Shown here: piece by piece, positions 25,711 through 35,777 of the stretch
How positions within the stretch are numbered: the stretch's first letter is position 1
Layout: every line of letters starts with the position of its first letter
Assembly: GCF_008274695.1 (NCBI RefSeq)
Contig: NZ_VTOU01000001.1
Span: 248,001 to 312,000 of the forward strand
Direction: 5' to 3'
Origin: Sphingomonas montanisoli
GTDB lineage: Bacteria; Pseudomonadota; Alphaproteobacteria; Sphingomonadales; Sphingomonadaceae
Length of the DNA stretch: 64,000 bases
Notes under the pieces: model-generated
Told to the model about the DNA's origin: nothing
Database searches by the model: none
The model's input: only the letters and a program-made list of their open reading frames with translations
Translations under genes and position numbers: made by a program

Positions 25711-28700
25711 CTACACGAGTGGCGGTGCGCGAAGGTCTAGCGTCATCGGAAACTCGCTCACCCTCTCCTGGATCGGCATCGAGACCGGGCCGGGCGTGTG
25801 TCCATGATCCTGGAACCGCGCACGGCGTCGGGCTTCCGCCTCATAGTCGTTGATCGGCACCGTATCATAGTTTCGGCCGCCGGGGTGAGCGACATGATAG
25901 ACGCATCCGCCAAGCGATCGATCATTCCAGCTATCGAACACGTCGAAGGTCAGCGGCGCATCGGGCGCCAGCATCGGATGCATGCTGTTGGCCGGCTGCC
26001 ACGCCTTGTAGCGCACCCCGCCGACGGCTTCGCCGGGAACGCCGGTGGGCGTCAGCGGCACACGCCGTCCGTTGCACGACACGATATGTCGGCCGGGGAT
26101 CAGCCCGCTGGCTTTCACCTGCAATCGCTCGGTCGAGCTGTCGACATAGCGCACCGTCCCGCCAATCGCGCCCGTCTCGCCCAGCACGTTCCACGGTTCG
26201 AGCGCGTGGGCGATCTCCAGCGTGACGCCGCCTGCCTGCACCGTGCCGTGGATGGGAAAGCGGAACTGGCGCTGCGCCTCGAACCACGCCGGATCGAAAT
26301 CGTAGCCAGCATGGCGAAGGTCGTTCAGCACCTCCAGGAAATCCGCCCACACGAAATGGCCGAGCAGGAAGCGATCGTGCAGCGTCGTGCCCCAGCGCAC
26401 GAAGCCCCCCTTCTGCGGCTCACGCCAGAACCAGGCGGTAAGCGCGCGCAGTAGCAATTGCTGCGCAAGGCTCATCTTGGGCTCGGGCGGCATTTCGAAG
26501 CCGCGGAATTCGAGCAGGCCAAGCCGGCCGGTCGGGCCGTCGGGCGAAAACATCTTGTCGATGCAGATCTCGGTGCGGTGCGTATTGCCCGTCACGTCGA
26601 CCAGCAGGTTGCGAAACAGCCGGTCGACCACCCATGGCGGCGGCTGATCGCCTTCGCCGGGCGCGGGCACCTGCGCCAGTGCGATCTCCAGTTCGTACAG
26701 CCCGTCGTGCCGCGCCTCGTCGATCCGCGGCGCCTGGCTCGTCGGGCCGATGGTGAGGCCGGAGAAGAGATAGCTGAGCGATGGATGCCGCTGCCAGTAG
26801 AGCACGAAGCTCTTGAGCATGTCGGGCCGGCGAATGAACGGGGAATCGTTCACCGAACGCCCGCCCAGCACGATATGGTTGCCGCCCCCGGTGCCGATCG
26901 CGCGACCGTCGACCATGAATTTGTCGGCCGTCAGCCCGCATTCGCGCGCCAGCTCATACAGGCCGGTGGTGATGTCGACCGTTTCGGTCCAGCTGCCCGA
27001 CGGGTGGATATTGACCTCGATCACGCCGGGATCGGGCGTCACCTTGAGCACCTGCAGTCGTGGATCGGGTGGTGGCGGATAGCCTTCGATGCGGACGGGA
27101 ACACCGGTCTTTGCCGCCTGCGCCTCCACCTGCGCGACCAGCTCGAGATAATCCTCAAGCCGCTCGGTCGGCGGCAGGAACACCGCGACATAGCCGTTGC
27201 GTGCCTCGGTGGTCATCGCGGTGCGAACGGCGCCGGCAATGATCGTCTGTTCCTGCCGATCCTGCGCGGCGCTGCCGCCCGCCGCCGGCGCGACGGCTTC
27301 GGAGCGCTGCTCAACCGCCGCGTGGAAATCGGGCAGCTCCTCGCGCGGCTCGGTCGTGTCGCGCGGGTGGAGATAGGGATAGGCCGCGGGCGGCACATAA
27401 GGCAGCGATCCGAGCGGCAGGCGATAGCCGATCGAGGCATCGCCCGGCATCACGAACAATTTGCCGCGCCGCACCTGCCATCGTTCGGAACGCCAGCGGC
27501 GGCCGGTGGGTGCCTGCGCCGCCTGCCACGCCTGGATCGGCAGCACATAGCCGACAGGCTTGCTCAAGCCGCGCTCGAACGCGGTCACCATCCGGCTGCG
27601 CGCCTCGGGATCGTCGATCTTGGGGTCGGTCGGGTCGACATTCTCGGGAAGCTGCGCCTCCTTCACCGCCCACTCGATCCCGTCCTCATAGGCCGGTTCG
27701 ATCATGTCCGCGCCGACGCCCAGCCCTTCGGCGATGTTCGTCAGGAAGGTCGCGGCGACCTCGTTCGTGACCGCCTTTTCGCCTTCGCCGCCCGCGATCA
27801 GGCTCGCGTCGCGCCACACGGGGACGCCGTCCAGCCGCCAATAGATCGAATAGCCCCAGCGCGGCAGGCTTTCGCCCGGATACCATTTGCCCTGGCCGTG
27901 GTGGAGCATCCCGCCGGGCGCATAGCGATCGCGCAGCTTGCGGATCAGCCGATCGGCATAGCCCGCCTTGGTTGGTCCCACCGCGTCGCCATTCCATTCG
28001 GGCGCCTCGGGATCGTCGATCGCGACGAAGGTCGGCTCGCCCCCCATCGTCAGCCGCACGTCCTGCGTCGCCAGATCGGAATCGACCTTGTGGCCGAGCG
28101 CGGTCACCGCGTCCCAGCGTTCATCGGTAAACGGCTTGGTGATCCGCACCGCTTCGGCGATGCGCTGGACGGTCATGTCGAAGTGGAAGTCGGACTTCAC
28201 CGGCTCCAGCACCGCGCCCTCGATCGGGGTGGCCGATCGATAGTGCGGCGTTGCCGCGAGCGGGATATGCCCCTCACCCGCGAACATGCCCGATGTCGCG
28301 TCGAGCCCGATCCAGCCCGCACCGGGCACATAGATTTCGGCCCATGCATGAAGATCGACCACGTCCTGCGCGACGCCCTTGGGTCCGTCGATCGGCACGA
28401 TATCCGGGGTCAGCTGGATCGAATATCCCGATACGAAGCGCGCGGCGAAGCCCAGCCTGCGCGCCGCCTGCACCAGCAGCCACGCCGAATCGCGGCAACT
28501 GCCCCGCCCGATGCACAAGGTCTCCTCGGGCGTCTGAACGCCCGGCTCCATGCGGATGACATATCCGACCTGCCGGTTCACCGCGACGTTCAGGTCGACC
28601 AGGAAATCGATCGTCCGCTTGGTTACGCCGCGAAACTGATCGACGAACGCCTCGAACTGCGCCCCCTGCGGCTCGATGTCGAAATAGGCCGCAAGATCGG

Positions 28701-29031
28701 TGCGCAGATCGGGCGCGTAGATAAATGGCGTTTCCTCGGCATAGCTTTCGACGAAGAAATCGAACGGATTGATCACCACCAGGTCGGCGATCAGGTCCAC
28801 CGTCACCGAGAAATGGTCGGCCGGCTCGGGAAACACGATCCGCGCCAGCCAGTTGCCGTGCGGATCCTGCTGCCAGTTGATGAAGTGGTTCGCCGGGCTG
28901 ACCGTCAGCGAATAGTTCGGAACGGCCGTGCGGCTATGCGCCGCAGGCCGCAGCCGGATGATCTGTGGGCCGAGCACGACGGGGTGGTCGTAGGTGTAGC
29001 TCGTCCGGTGGTGGAGCGCGGCCTGAATCAT
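25711..29031 (-). CDS. Transglutaminase-like / DUF2126 protein
   Basis: A 1106-aa protein. The N-terminal 280 residues are a transglutaminase-like domain: Cys in [20 protein letters not shown], His in [11 protein letters not shown], Asp in IGLDATSG. The remaining 800 residues form the DUF2126 region ([70 protein letters not shown]), which looks amidoligase-like and contains many conserved acidic and Gly-rich motifs. I place the start at ATG 29031, where family homology begins ([17 protein letters not shown]); a TTG at 29052 is in frame. It heads the three-gene operon with the ATP-grasp/alpha-E fusion and the second transglutaminase. Confidence 0.9.
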   Translation of the reverse strand: MIQAALHHRTSYTYDHPVVLGPQIIRLRPAAHSRTAVPNYSLTVSPANHFINWQQDPHGNWLARIVFPEPADHFSVTVDLIADLVVINPFDFFVESYAEETPFIYAPDLRTDLAAYFDIEPQGAQFEAFVDQFRGVTKRTIDFLVDLNVAVNRQVGYVIRMEPGVQTPEETLCIGRGSCRDSAWLLVQAARRLGFAARFVSGYSIQLTPDIVPIDGPKGVAQDVVDLHAWAEIYVPGAGWIGLDATSGMFAGEGHIPLAATPHYRSATPIEGAVLEPVKSDFHFDMTVQRIAEAVRITKPFTDERWDAVTALGHKVDSDLATQDVRLTMGGEPTFVAIDDPEAPEWNGDAVGPTKAGYADRLIRKLRDRYAPGGMLHHGQGKWYPGESLPRWGYSIYWRLDGVPVWRDASLIAGGEGEKAVTNEVAATFLTNIAEGLGVGADMIEPAYEDGIEWAVKEAQLPENVDPTDPKIDDPEARSRMVTAFERGLSKPVGYVLPIQAWQAAQAPTGRRWRSERWQVRRGKLFVMPGDASIGYRLPLGSLPYVPPAAYPYLHPRDTTEPREELPDFHAAVEQRSEAVAPAAGGSAAQDRQEQTIIAGAVRTAMTTEARNGYVAVFLPPTERLEDYLELVAQVEAQAAKTGVPVRIEGYPPPPDPRLQVLKVTPDPGVIEVNIHPSGSWTETVDITTGLYELARECGLTADKFMVDGRAIGTGGGNHIVLGGRSVNDSPFIRRPDMLKSFVLYWQRHPSLSYLFSGLTIGPTSQAPRIDEARHDGLYELEIALAQVPAPGEGDQPPPWVVDRLFRNLLVDVTGNTHRTEICIDKMFSPDGPTGRLGLLEFRGFEMPPEPKMSLAQQLLLRALTAWFWREPQKGGFVRWGTTLHDRFLLGHFVWADFLEVLNDLRHAGYDFDPAWFEAQRQFRFPIHGTVQAGGVTLEIAHALEPWNVLGETGAIGGTVRYVDSSTERLQVKASGLIPGRHIVSCNGRRVPLTPTGVPGEAVGGVRYKAWQPANSMHPMLAPDAPLTFDVFDSWNDRSLGGCVYHVAHPGGRNYDTVPINDYEAEARRRARFQDHGHTPGPVSMPIQERVSEFPMTLDLRAPPLV

Positions 29032-29145
29032 AGCCACAAGGAAATGCCGCAACGGCTTGTGCGGTGCAATATATTCGTCATGGGGTCCGTCCGGTATCGC
29101 AAGGAACCGTGGGACGAAATGCCGACGGCGGGAGCGGATGCTCCG

Positions 29146-29766
29146 CTATGATCCCGATAACGAACCGAACAGCTCGATGATCCCCGGCACCAGAGACACC
29201 ACCAGCAACGCCGCCATTCCGACGTTGAAGATGCGCAGCAGGCCCGGCCGATCGAGCCAGTGGCGGATCGCCACGCCGCCGCCCGCCCAGCACATGATGC
29301 ACGGCAGGCCGGTCAGCCCCAGCACCGCCGCGACGATCAACACGTCGGTCGTCAGCGTCTCGGGCCGCGAAAAGCTGGTCGCCGCGCCCAGGCACATCGC
29401 CCACGCCTTGGGATTGACCCACTGGAACGCCACCGCGCCCCAGAAGCCCAGCGGCTTGGCCCGCGGCCGGACCTCACCGAGCCCGGTCGACGTCGCGATC
29501 TTGAAGGCGAGCCACAGCAGATAGGCGGTCGAGACGATGTGGAGCGCGGTGTAGAGCCACGGCACGCTCTCGATCAGTCCCGCCAGGCCAAAGCCCAGCA
29601 ACAGCACCATCGCGACACAGCCCGCACTGATCCCAAAGATGTGCGGCAGGGTGCGCCGAAAGCCGAACGTGGCCCCTGACGACAGCAGCATCATGTTGTT
29701 CGGGCCCGGCGTCCCCGACGATACGACGCAGAAGGATGCCGCTGCCGCGAGCAGTTCGGGCGTCAT
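29146..29766 (-). CDS. LysE/RhtB-family amino-acid exporter
   Basis: A 206-aa inner-membrane protein with about six helices. Residues 13-22 carry the family signature VVSSGTPGPNNMM, and FWGAVAFQWVNPKAWAM is the second conserved segment. Members export amino acids or related metabolites. Its ATG at 29766 overlaps the stop of a 47-aa membrane protein as ATGA. The divergent MocR-type regulator at 30024 very probably controls both genes through the ATTGTC repeats between them. Confidence 0.9.
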   Translation of the reverse strand: MTPELLAAAASFCVVSSGTPGPNNMMLLSSGATFGFRRTLPHIFGISAGCVAMVLLLGFGLAGLIESVPWLYTALHIVSTAYLLWLAFKIATSTGLGEVRPRAKPLGFWGAVAFQWVNPKAWAMCLGAATSFSRPETLTTDVLIVAAVLGLTGLPCIMCWAGGGVAIRHWLDRPGLLRIFNVGMAALLVVSLVPGIIELFGSLSGS

Positions 29767-29906
29767 CGCCCGAGCGCTTTGGCAAGGTCGTACTGCGCCG
29801 CCACGCCGCCGTTCCAGCGATCGTCGCTGATCGCCGACGCCGCGACGATCAGGACGGCGCCGCCCAGAAAGAAGGTCACGATGCTGGTGGTCAGAACATT
29901 GCGCAT
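29763..29906 (-). CDS. Small membrane protein coupled to the LysE exporter
   Basis: A 47-aa protein with one membrane helix (VLTTSIVTFFLGGAVLIVAA) and a polar tail ending DLAKALGR. The start ATG at 29906 has GGAGA 6 nt upstream, a good site, and the stop overlaps the exporter start by 4 nt. The tight coupling suggests a partner of the exporter. I do not recognise the family. Confidence 0.65.
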   Translation of the reverse strand: MRNVLTTSIVTFFLGGAVLIVAASAISDDRWNGGVAAQYDLAKALGR

Positions 29907-29958
29907 GGAACGTCTCCTTTTTTGGCCGAGTCTCCGATTGGCCAGTTGACGCCGCCGA

Positions 29959-30021
29959 ATTGTCCCGGCAATTGTCACATGTCAAAACGTATATTGTCAT
30001 AGTGACAATGTTGGAGACAAT
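29959..30021. promoter_or_regulatory. Operator array for the MocR-type regulator
   Basis: ATTGTC occurs at 29959, 29971 and 29993, and the inverted GACAAT at 30004 and 30016. The two inner copies make a perfect ATTGTCA-TAG-TGACAAT palindrome, and on both sides a 12-bp step separates neighbouring copies. Mixed direct and inverted repeats between a MocR gene and its divergent target are typical of this family. Confidence 0.7.
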
Positions 30022-30023
30022 CG

Positions 30024-31388
30024 ATGTGGACCCCCGTTCTGGCCGATGATGTGGAGACGGTGTCCGGCCGCCTGCTCTCGGCGATGCGCCGCGACATTGC
30101 GGACGGGGTTCTGACGCCCGGCGAAAAGCTGCCCACGCATCGCGATCTGGCGCACCGGCTGGGCATCGGCCTCGGCACGGTCACGACCGTCTATGCGGAG
30201 GCCGTGCGCGAAGGGCTGATCACCGCGCAGGTCGGCCGCGGCAGCTTCGTCGCGGAACAGGCGAGCCTGGCCTCGCCCGCCGACGATGGCACGATCCGAA
30301 TGTCGCAGAACGTTCCGCCGCTCGCTCCCGCGCAACGGCGCTTCGCGGCGACGTTCGGCCGTCTGCGCCAGCGGCCCGATCTGGTCGATCATCTCGGCTA
30401 TGCCCCACCCGAAGGCTATGCCGCACACCGCCGCCTCGGCGGCGAATGGCTCAAGCGGGTGAGCGGGCATGACGCGATCGACCTGTCCAAGCTGATCGTC
30501 ACCACCGGCGCGCAGCAGGCCATGACGCTGGCGTTCGACACGCTCTGCAAGCCGGGCGATACCCTGCTGTGTGAGGCCGCGACCTATTTCGGGATGCGAT
30601 CGATCGCGCAGGTCGGCGGTTACAAGCTGCGCGGCATCGCGATGGACGGCGAAGGGCTGCTTCCCGACGCGCTCGACCAGGCGGCGGCCGAGAGCGGTGC
30701 GAAAGTGCTCTACACCCTGCCCACGCTGCAGAACCCGACGGGCCGTATCATGTCCTACCGGCGGCGGATGGACATCATCGATGTGGCACGCAAGCATGAC
30801 CTGTGGATCGTCGAGGACGATCTTTATTCCGCCTTCGCGATCGGCACCGCGCCGCCGCCCCTCGCCGCCTATGCGCCCGATCGTTGCATCTACATCAACG
30901 GTACGTCCAAGGCTTTGGCCCCCGGATTGCGCGTCGGCTACATGGTGCTGCCCAATTCCGAACAGTTCGATGCGGCGCTGCGCCTGATCCGCGCCCGCAT
31001 CTATTCGCCTGCCTCCCTGGGCGCGATGGTCGCGAGCCAGTGGATCGAGGACGGCACCGCCGACGAGGTGGTCGCCGAGGTCCAGGCCGAGATGCTCGCC
31101 CGCGGGGCCATCGCCCGCGACACGCTCGGCAGCGCCTGCGAAGCGCCCGCCGATCCGCGCTGCCCGCATCTGTGGCTGCCCATGCCCGAAATCGACGCCG
31201 AACGCCTCGCCGCCCGCGCGATGCGCGCGGGGGTCGAGATCACGCCGCCCTCAGCTCCGCTGGTGGATGCGGGGGCGGTGTCCGGCGTTCGGCTGTGCAT
31301 CGGCGCGGTGGCCGATCGCGCCACATTGTCGGCCGCACTCGACCGGGTGGCGGAGGCCCTGCGCGAGCGTGATCATGGTGTCGTCTAG
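30024..31388 (+). CDS. MocR-type regulator (GntR helix-turn-helix plus aminotransferase fold)
   Basis: A 454-aa PLP-dependent transcription factor. Residues 10-75 are a GntR winged helix (LPTHRDLAHRLGIGLGTVTTVYAEA), and about 100-450 an aminotransferase class I fold with the PLP lysine in INGTSKALAPGLRVGYMV and the cofactor-stacking region GAQQAMTLAFDTL. MocR proteins sense PLP or amino compounds. It is divergent from the 47-aa protein and LysE exporter, its most likely targets. GGAGA lies 6 nt before the ATG. Confidence 0.92.
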   Translation: MWTPVLADDVETVSGRLLSAMRRDIADGVLTPGEKLPTHRDLAHRLGIGLGTVTTVYAEAVREGLITAQVGRGSFVAEQASLASPADDGTIRMSQNVPPLAPAQRRFAATFGRLRQRPDLVDHLGYAPPEGYAAHRRLGGEWLKRVSGHDAIDLSKLIVTTGAQQAMTLAFDTLCKPGDTLLCEAATYFGMRSIAQVGGYKLRGIAMDGEGLLPDALDQAAAESGAKVLYTLPTLQNPTGRIMSYRRRMDIIDVARKHDLWIVEDDLYSAFAIGTAPPPLAAYAPDRCIYINGTSKALAPGLRVGYMVLPNSEQFDAALRLIRARIYSPASLGAMVASQWIEDGTADEVVAEVQAEMLARGAIARDTLGSACEAPADPRCPHLWLPMPEIDAERLAARAMRAGVEITPPSAPLVDAGAVSGVRLCIGAVADRATLSAALDRVAEALRERDHGVV

Positions 31389-31408
31389 CCGTGACGCCCC
31401 TACACCTG

Positions 31409-31487
31409 GTCATTGCGAGGAGCCGCAGGCGACGTGGCAATCCATTCCGAACTGCGGAGTGGATTGCTTCGCTACGCTCGCAATGAC
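31409..31487. repeat. Dispersed extragenic palindrome, copy A
   Basis: Starts GTCATTGCGAG and ends CTCGCAATGAC, with GGCAATCCA and TGGATTGC as inner arms, so the whole unit folds into one long hairpin. It lies between the MocR-type gene and pdxH. Confidence 0.8.
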
Positions 31488-31502
31488 GATTAGAGAGAGA
31501 CC

Positions 31503-32078
31503 ATGACCGATCCCTTCCCCATCTTCGACAGCTGGTTCGCCGAGGCGCGGACGAGCGAACCCAATGACGCCAATGCGATGGCGCTCGCCACCGTCGGCGC
31601 CGACGGCCAGCCTTCGGTGCGCATGGTCCTGTTGAAGGGCCACGACGCGCGCGGCTTCGTCTTCTACACCAATTTGGAGGGCCGAAAGGCGGGCGATCTG
31701 CTGGCGCAGCCCAAGGCCGCGCTTCTCTTTCACTGGAAGTCGCTGCGCCGCCAGATTCGCATCGAGGGGCCGGTCTCCCGCGTCACCGACGGCGAAGCCG
31801 ACGCCTATTTCGCAAGCCGCGCGCGCGACTCGCAACTCGGCGCCTGGGCGTCAGACCAATCGCGCCCGCTCGATCGCCGCGAGACGTTCGAAGCACGCTT
31901 CGAAGAGGTGAAGGCCCGGTTCGAAGGCGGCGACGTACCGCGCCCACCCCACTGGTCGGGCTTCCGCGTTGCGCCCGAACGGATCGAGTTCTGGCAGGAC
32001 CGCGCCCACCGCCTCCACGAACGCCGCCTGTTCACGCGGGCCGGCGACGGGTGGAGCGAAGGGCTGCTCTACCCGTGA
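31503..32078 (+). CDS. pdxH: Pyridoxamine 5'-phosphate oxidase
   Basis: A 191-aa FMN enzyme that oxidises pyridoxamine or pyridoxine 5'-phosphate to PLP. Conserved segments are [45 protein letters not shown] and, near the end, [15 protein letters not shown]. The length is slightly short for the family but complete. Its TGA overlaps the GTG of the CDF transporter by 4 nt. PLP supply next to a PLP-dependent regulator is suggestive but may be chance, since a repeat unit separates them. Confidence 0.93.
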   Translation: MTDPFPIFDSWFAEARTSEPNDANAMALATVGADGQPSVRMVLLKGHDARGFVFYTNLEGRKAGDLLAQPKAALLFHWKSLRRQIRIEGPVSRVTDGEADAYFASRARDSQLGAWASDQSRPLDRRETFEARFEEVKARFEGGDVPRPPHWSGFRVAPERIEFWQDRAHRLHERRLFTRAGDGWSEGLLYP

Positions 32079-32959
32079 CGCTCAACGTCCGCGCAGCCTT
32101 GGCGTCGGTTTCGGTCGCCCTGATCCTCGCGATCCTGAAGGGTCATGCGGCGTGGATCAGCGGGTCGGTCGCGATGCTCGGATCGCTCGCGGACACAGTG
32201 CTCGATATCGTCGCCTCGCTGGCCACGCTCTACGGCGTCCGCCTCGCCGCGCGCCCGGCCGATCGCAAGCACCGCTTCGGCCACGGCAAGGCGGAGGCGA
32301 TCGCCGCGGTCTTTCAGGTCGTGCTGATCAGCATGTCGGCCTTCGGGCTGATCATCCGCGCGATCGAGCAGTGGTTCGACGGCGCGGAGACCGGGGCAGC
32401 GCATGAGGGGATCGCTGTCTCGGCCCTCTCACTGATCCTGACCGGTGGGCTGCTGCTCTATCAGCGGAGGATCATCGCGCAGACCGGATCGATCGCGATC
32501 CGCACTGACAATGTCCACTATCAGAGCGACCTTCTGCTCAACGGCGCGGTGATCGTCGCACTCGTGCTCGACGGGTTCTTGGGGCTGCGGGGCGCCGATC
32601 CGCTATTCGGTATCGCGATCGCCCTGTGGCTCGCCTGGGGCGCATGGCGCGCGTCGGGCGATGCGATCGACCAGCTGATGGACAAGGAATGGCCCGAGGA
32701 AAAGCGCCAGGCCTTCCTGCGCGCCGCGAGCCGCCACCCGGAGTTGGATGGCATTCACGAGCTGCGCACCCGCACGTCGGGCGACCGTGATTTCGTCCAG
32801 TTCCACATCTGGGTCGATCCCGCGATGACGATCGGCGAAGCGCATCGCGCGATGGACGAGCTGGAGGCGCGGTTAATGGCTGAGTTCCCTGATACCGAAA
32901 TCCTGATCCACCCCGAACCGACCGGGCAATTCGATCCGACCACGGAGATGACCGCGTGA
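32075..32959 (+). CDS. Cation diffusion facilitator family transporter
   Basis: A 294-aa FieF/YiiP-type divalent metal exporter (Zn2+, Fe2+ or similar). Six membrane helices are followed by a cytoplasmic C-terminal domain. Metal-site residues are visible in [27 protein letters not shown] and the conserved [10 protein letters not shown]. The start is GTG 32075, overlapping the pdxH stop as GTGA. The stop overlaps the GTG of the PhzF gene in the same way, so pdxH, this gene and the PhzF gene are one operon. Confidence 0.9.
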   Translation: MTLNVRAALASVSVALILAILKGHAAWISGSVAMLGSLADTVLDIVASLATLYGVRLAARPADRKHRFGHGKAEAIAAVFQVVLISMSAFGLIIRAIEQWFDGAETGAAHEGIAVSALSLILTGGLLLYQRRIIAQTGSIAIRTDNVHYQSDLLLNGAVIVALVLDGFLGLRGADPLFGIAIALWLAWGAWRASGDAIDQLMDKEWPEEKRQAFLRAASRHPELDGIHELRTRTSGDRDFVQFHIWVDPAMTIGEAHRAMDELEARLMAEFPDTEILIHPEPTGQFDPTTEMTA

Positions 32960-33756
32960 CCACCCTGCCCTTCCACCAGGTCGATGCCTTTGCCGACCGA
33001 CCGTTCGTCGGCAATCCGGCCGCGGTGATGCCACTCGACGCTTGGCTGCCCGACGAGACGCTGCAGCGGATCGCCGAGGAGAATAATCTGGCCGAAACCG
33101 CCTTCCTCGTCCCCGACACGAGTAGCGAGGCCGATTACGAGCTGCGCTGGTTCACGCCGGCGGTCGAGGTCGCATTATGTGGCCATGCTACGCTGGCAAG
33201 CGGCCATGTGCTGCTTTCGGCCGATCCCGTGCTCGACAAGGTGCGCTTCCGAACGCGCAAATCCGGCCTGCTCGAAGTCGCGCGCGCAGAGACCGGCTAT
33301 CGCCTTGCCTTGCCCGCGTGGAAGGTCGAACCCAAGCCGCTTCCCGTGCCCCTGCTTGGCGGGATCGGCGGCGCGCCGGTCGAGACCCTGTGGCGAGACG
33401 GCGGCTACGCGCTGCTCGTCTATAACAGCGAAAAGGACATCCGCGCGCTCGATCCCGACTTCCGGGCATTGAAGCCGCTGGGCGATCTACTGCTGATCGC
33501 AACAGCTCCCGGCGACGATACCGACATCGTCAGCCGTGCCTTCGCGCCGGGCGCGGGAATCGATGAGGATCCGGTAACGGGCTCCGCGCACTGCCTGCTG
33601 ACCCCTTATTGGGCCGCGCGCCTCGGCCGCGACAGCTTCACCGCTTTTCAGGCGTCCGCGCGCGGCGGCCATTTGCGCTGCACGCTCAAGGGCGACTGGG
33701 CGATCCTGGAGGGGCAGTGCGTGACAGTGATAGAGGGGCGTTTCCGCCTCGACTAG
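32956..33756 (+). CDS. PhzF-family isomerase-like protein
   Basis: A 266-aa diaminopimelate-epimerase-fold protein: FHQVDAFADRPFVGNPAAVM at the start, the conserved Glu in EENNLAETAFLV, FTPAVEVALCGHATLASGHV and, later, DEDPVTGSAHC. PhzF-like proteins catalyse isomerisations without cofactor. No phenazine genes are present, so the substrate is unknown. The start is GTG 32956, overlapping the CDF stop. It ends at a CTAG palindrome shared with the stop of the convergent PilZ gene. Confidence 0.88.
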   Translation: MTTLPFHQVDAFADRPFVGNPAAVMPLDAWLPDETLQRIAEENNLAETAFLVPDTSSEADYELRWFTPAVEVALCGHATLASGHVLLSADPVLDKVRFRTRKSGLLEVARAETGYRLALPAWKVEPKPLPVPLLGGIGGAPVETLWRDGGYALLVYNSEKDIRALDPDFRALKPLGDLLLIATAPGDDTDIVSRAFAPGAGIDEDPVTGSAHCLLTPYWAARLGRDSFTAFQASARGGHLRCTLKGDWAILEGQCVTVIEGRFRLD

Positions 33757-34232
33757 ACCTCATCGACCGACAATACTTCCATGCCGTGTTCCGACAGGCG
33801 CACGGCGAGTTCGAATTCGATCACCGCGCCGCCGGACAGCGGCGCCGTCGCCACGGTGGTGGTGAAACGCGCGCCCGCCTGCGCGACGAGCCCTGGAAAC
33901 ATTTCACCGAAGCTGCTGTCGGCGGCCACCGCATCGTCGAGCTGGCTGGCGGATAGCGGCTCGGCAAACTGACAGCCAATGCGTCCTTCGGCCATCCACA
34001 ACACATAGGCTTCGCGCCAACCGACCAGCGGCACTTCCACCATCACACGCGAACCGAGAAACAGCATCGTATCGCCCAGCATCGAGAAGCCGCCCCCCGA
34101 AAGATCGGTGACGGTGACGTGCTGGATGATGTCGCCCTTCGCGCCTTCCATATCGAGTGCGATGCAGATGCCGGGCCGCAGCCGAGCCGAAAGATGGACT
34201 TCGATACGCTCGTCGTGACGCCGATCGCTCAT
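33753..34232 (-). CDS. PilZ-domain protein
   Basis: A 159-aa protein that is mostly one PilZ domain. The c-di-GMP signature is partly present: RRHDER at the start (RxxxR-like) and TDLSGGGFSM (D/N-x-S-x-x-G) 40 residues on. It may bind c-di-GMP and act on motility or surface polysaccharide, but no target gene is adjacent. The start is ATG 34232 (MSDRRHDER); the frame is open 13 codons further up. Confidence 0.85.
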   Translation of the reverse strand: MSDRRHDERIEVHLSARLRPGICIALDMEGAKGDIIQHVTVTDLSGGGFSMLGDTMLFLGSRVMVEVPLVGWREAYVLWMAEGRIGCQFAEPLSASQLDDAVAADSSFGEMFPGLVAQAGARFTTTVATAPLSGGAVIEFELAVRLSEHGMEVLSVDEV

Positions 34233-34356
34233 GCCTGACCCCAACCCGGATTTGGTTCTATATCGGAGCAACCGCGGAAAAACGCCAAAAGTTCCGCCCG
34301 AAAACTAATCCAGGTTGATTTTACAATTGTACGGAAGCGCCAACTTTGCGCGCGGC

Positions 34357-35634
34357 CTACCGCTTCACCAGCGTCACCTGCGCGACGTCGATGCCGCCGC
34401 CCGCAAAGCCACCTTCGCAATACATCAGGTAGAAACGCCACAGCTTGACGAATTCGGCGTCGAACCCGTCGGGCAACTGGTTCGCCGCGACCGCCGCGTC
34501 GAAGCTGACCCGCCAGCGCTTGAGCGTCTCGGCATAATGCAGGCCGAAGCCGTGGCGGTCGCGCCATTCGAGGCCGGCCTTCTCCGCCGCAGCGCGAAAG
34601 CGGCTTTCGGAGATCAGCATGCCGCCGGGGAAGATATAGGTCTGCACGAAATCGGGATCGGTGCGGTAGCTGTCATACACCGCGTCGTCGATCGAGATGA
34701 ACTGGATCGAGGCCTTACCGCCGGGCTTCAGCGCGCGGGCGATCGCCTGCATATAGGCCGGCCAATATTCCTCGCCGACTGCCTCGACCATTTCGACGCT
34801 GGCGACCGCATCATATCGATCGGGCACGTCGCGATAGTCGCAGATCTCGAAGCGCGCCTTGTGCCCCAGCCCTTTGGCGGCCAGCCGATCGTCGGCATAT
34901 TTCTTCTGTTCGACCGACAAGGTGATCCCGGTGACGTCGGCGCCATATTCGGCTGCAGCCACCTCGGCGAGCCCACCCCAGCCGCAGCCGATTTCAAGCA
35001 GCTTGTCCCCCGGCTTGAGATCGAGCCGGTCGAGCATCGCGCGGATCTTGCGGGTCGATGCTTCCTCGAGCGTTTCTGCGGGCGAGATCGGCTCAGCGAA
35101 CAGGGCCGACGAATAGCTCATCGTCTTGTCGAGCCACAGTTCGTAGAAATCATTGCCCAGATCGTAATGGAAGGAGATGTTCTTGCGGCTGTTCGCGCGG
35201 CTGTTCCGGCGGAAGGCGTGCAGGATCATGTTGAACGCGCGCAGCGGCCCCTGCGCACGGCCGAGTTCGCCCAGCGGGTGGCGGTTGCGCATGAACAGAT
35301 CGAAGATCGGCACCGGATCGGGGCTGGTCCATTCGCCTTCGGCCCAACTGCGATACCAGCCGACCGATCCGGCGGTGACGAGGCGGACAAGCGGCATCCA
35401 GTTCTTGAGCTCGCAGATTGCGACGGGCCCGTTGGTGGGGTTGCCGAGCACGCGGAAGCTGCCGTCGGGCAAGGTCGCCTCGATCGCGCCTTCGACGAGC
35501 CCGCCGTGGATCGTGTCGAGCAACCGCTGGAATCCCGGTGCGAACAGCCGGGCGATCAGCCCTGCGCCTGTCGCGAAACCGCGATCGGCCTTGACGAGAT
35601 GGCGACCGCGGGCGGCGGGCGGCTGGGCATTCAT
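34357..35634 (-). CDS. cfa: Cyclopropane-fatty-acyl-phospholipid synthase
   Basis: A 425-aa SAM-dependent enzyme that adds a methylene group to unsaturated acyl chains of membrane phospholipids. An N-terminal lipid-binding domain (about 1-140) precedes NISFHYDLGNDFYELWLD, the SAM site LLEIGCGWGGLAEVAA and the bicarbonate-site-like region YIFPGGMLIS. Length and motifs fit a bona fide Cfa better than the shorter homologue at 44626. A photolyase gene lies 143 nt downstream on the same strand. The start is ATG 35634; ATG 35655 is in frame. Confidence 0.92.
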   Translation of the reverse strand: MNAQPPAARGRHLVKADRGFATGAGLIARLFAPGFQRLLDTIHGGLVEGAIEATLPDGSFRVLGNPTNGPVAICELKNWMPLVRLVTAGSVGWYRSWAEGEWTSPDPVPIFDLFMRNRHPLGELGRAQGPLRAFNMILHAFRRNSRANSRKNISFHYDLGNDFYELWLDKTMSYSSALFAEPISPAETLEEASTRKIRAMLDRLDLKPGDKLLEIGCGWGGLAEVAAAEYGADVTGITLSVEQKKYADDRLAAKGLGHKARFEICDYRDVPDRYDAVASVEMVEAVGEEYWPAYMQAIARALKPGGKASIQFISIDDAVYDSYRTDPDFVQTYIFPGGMLISESRFRAAAEKAGLEWRDRHGFGLHYAETLKRWRVSFDAAVAANQLPDGFDAEFVKLWRFYLMYCEGGFAGGGIDVAQVTLVKR

Positions 35635-35777
35635 CGCTGGCGTTGCTCCCCTCACAACAGCGTCGATAACCGGCTGTATAACGGGGGATACGGGGCGGGA
35701 AGCGGGTTTGTTGCGGATTGTGTCGGCGGGCGAAAATTTTCGTGGACGCCTTCGCCTCCCCCCTCGTGAGGGAGATG

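Noticed and set aside
29078-29145. A 23-codon frame between the DUF2126 and LysE genes
   Set aside because: It has an ATG and a stop but no ribosome-binding site, no hydrophobic pattern and no recognised sequence.
29120-29145. Hairpin AGCGGA-GCA-TCCGCT after the LysE gene as terminator
   Set aside because: The stem is short (6 bp) and no T-run follows in the direction of the gene, so I do not annotate it.
26458-29151. An 897-codon plus-strand frame antisense to the DUF2126 gene
   Set aside because: It mirrors the coding strand of a clear family member, is rich in Arg, His and Asp, and shows no domain, signal peptide or ribosome-binding site. Similar antisense frames occur opposite pntB, glnA, tamB and others, as expected in GC-rich DNA.
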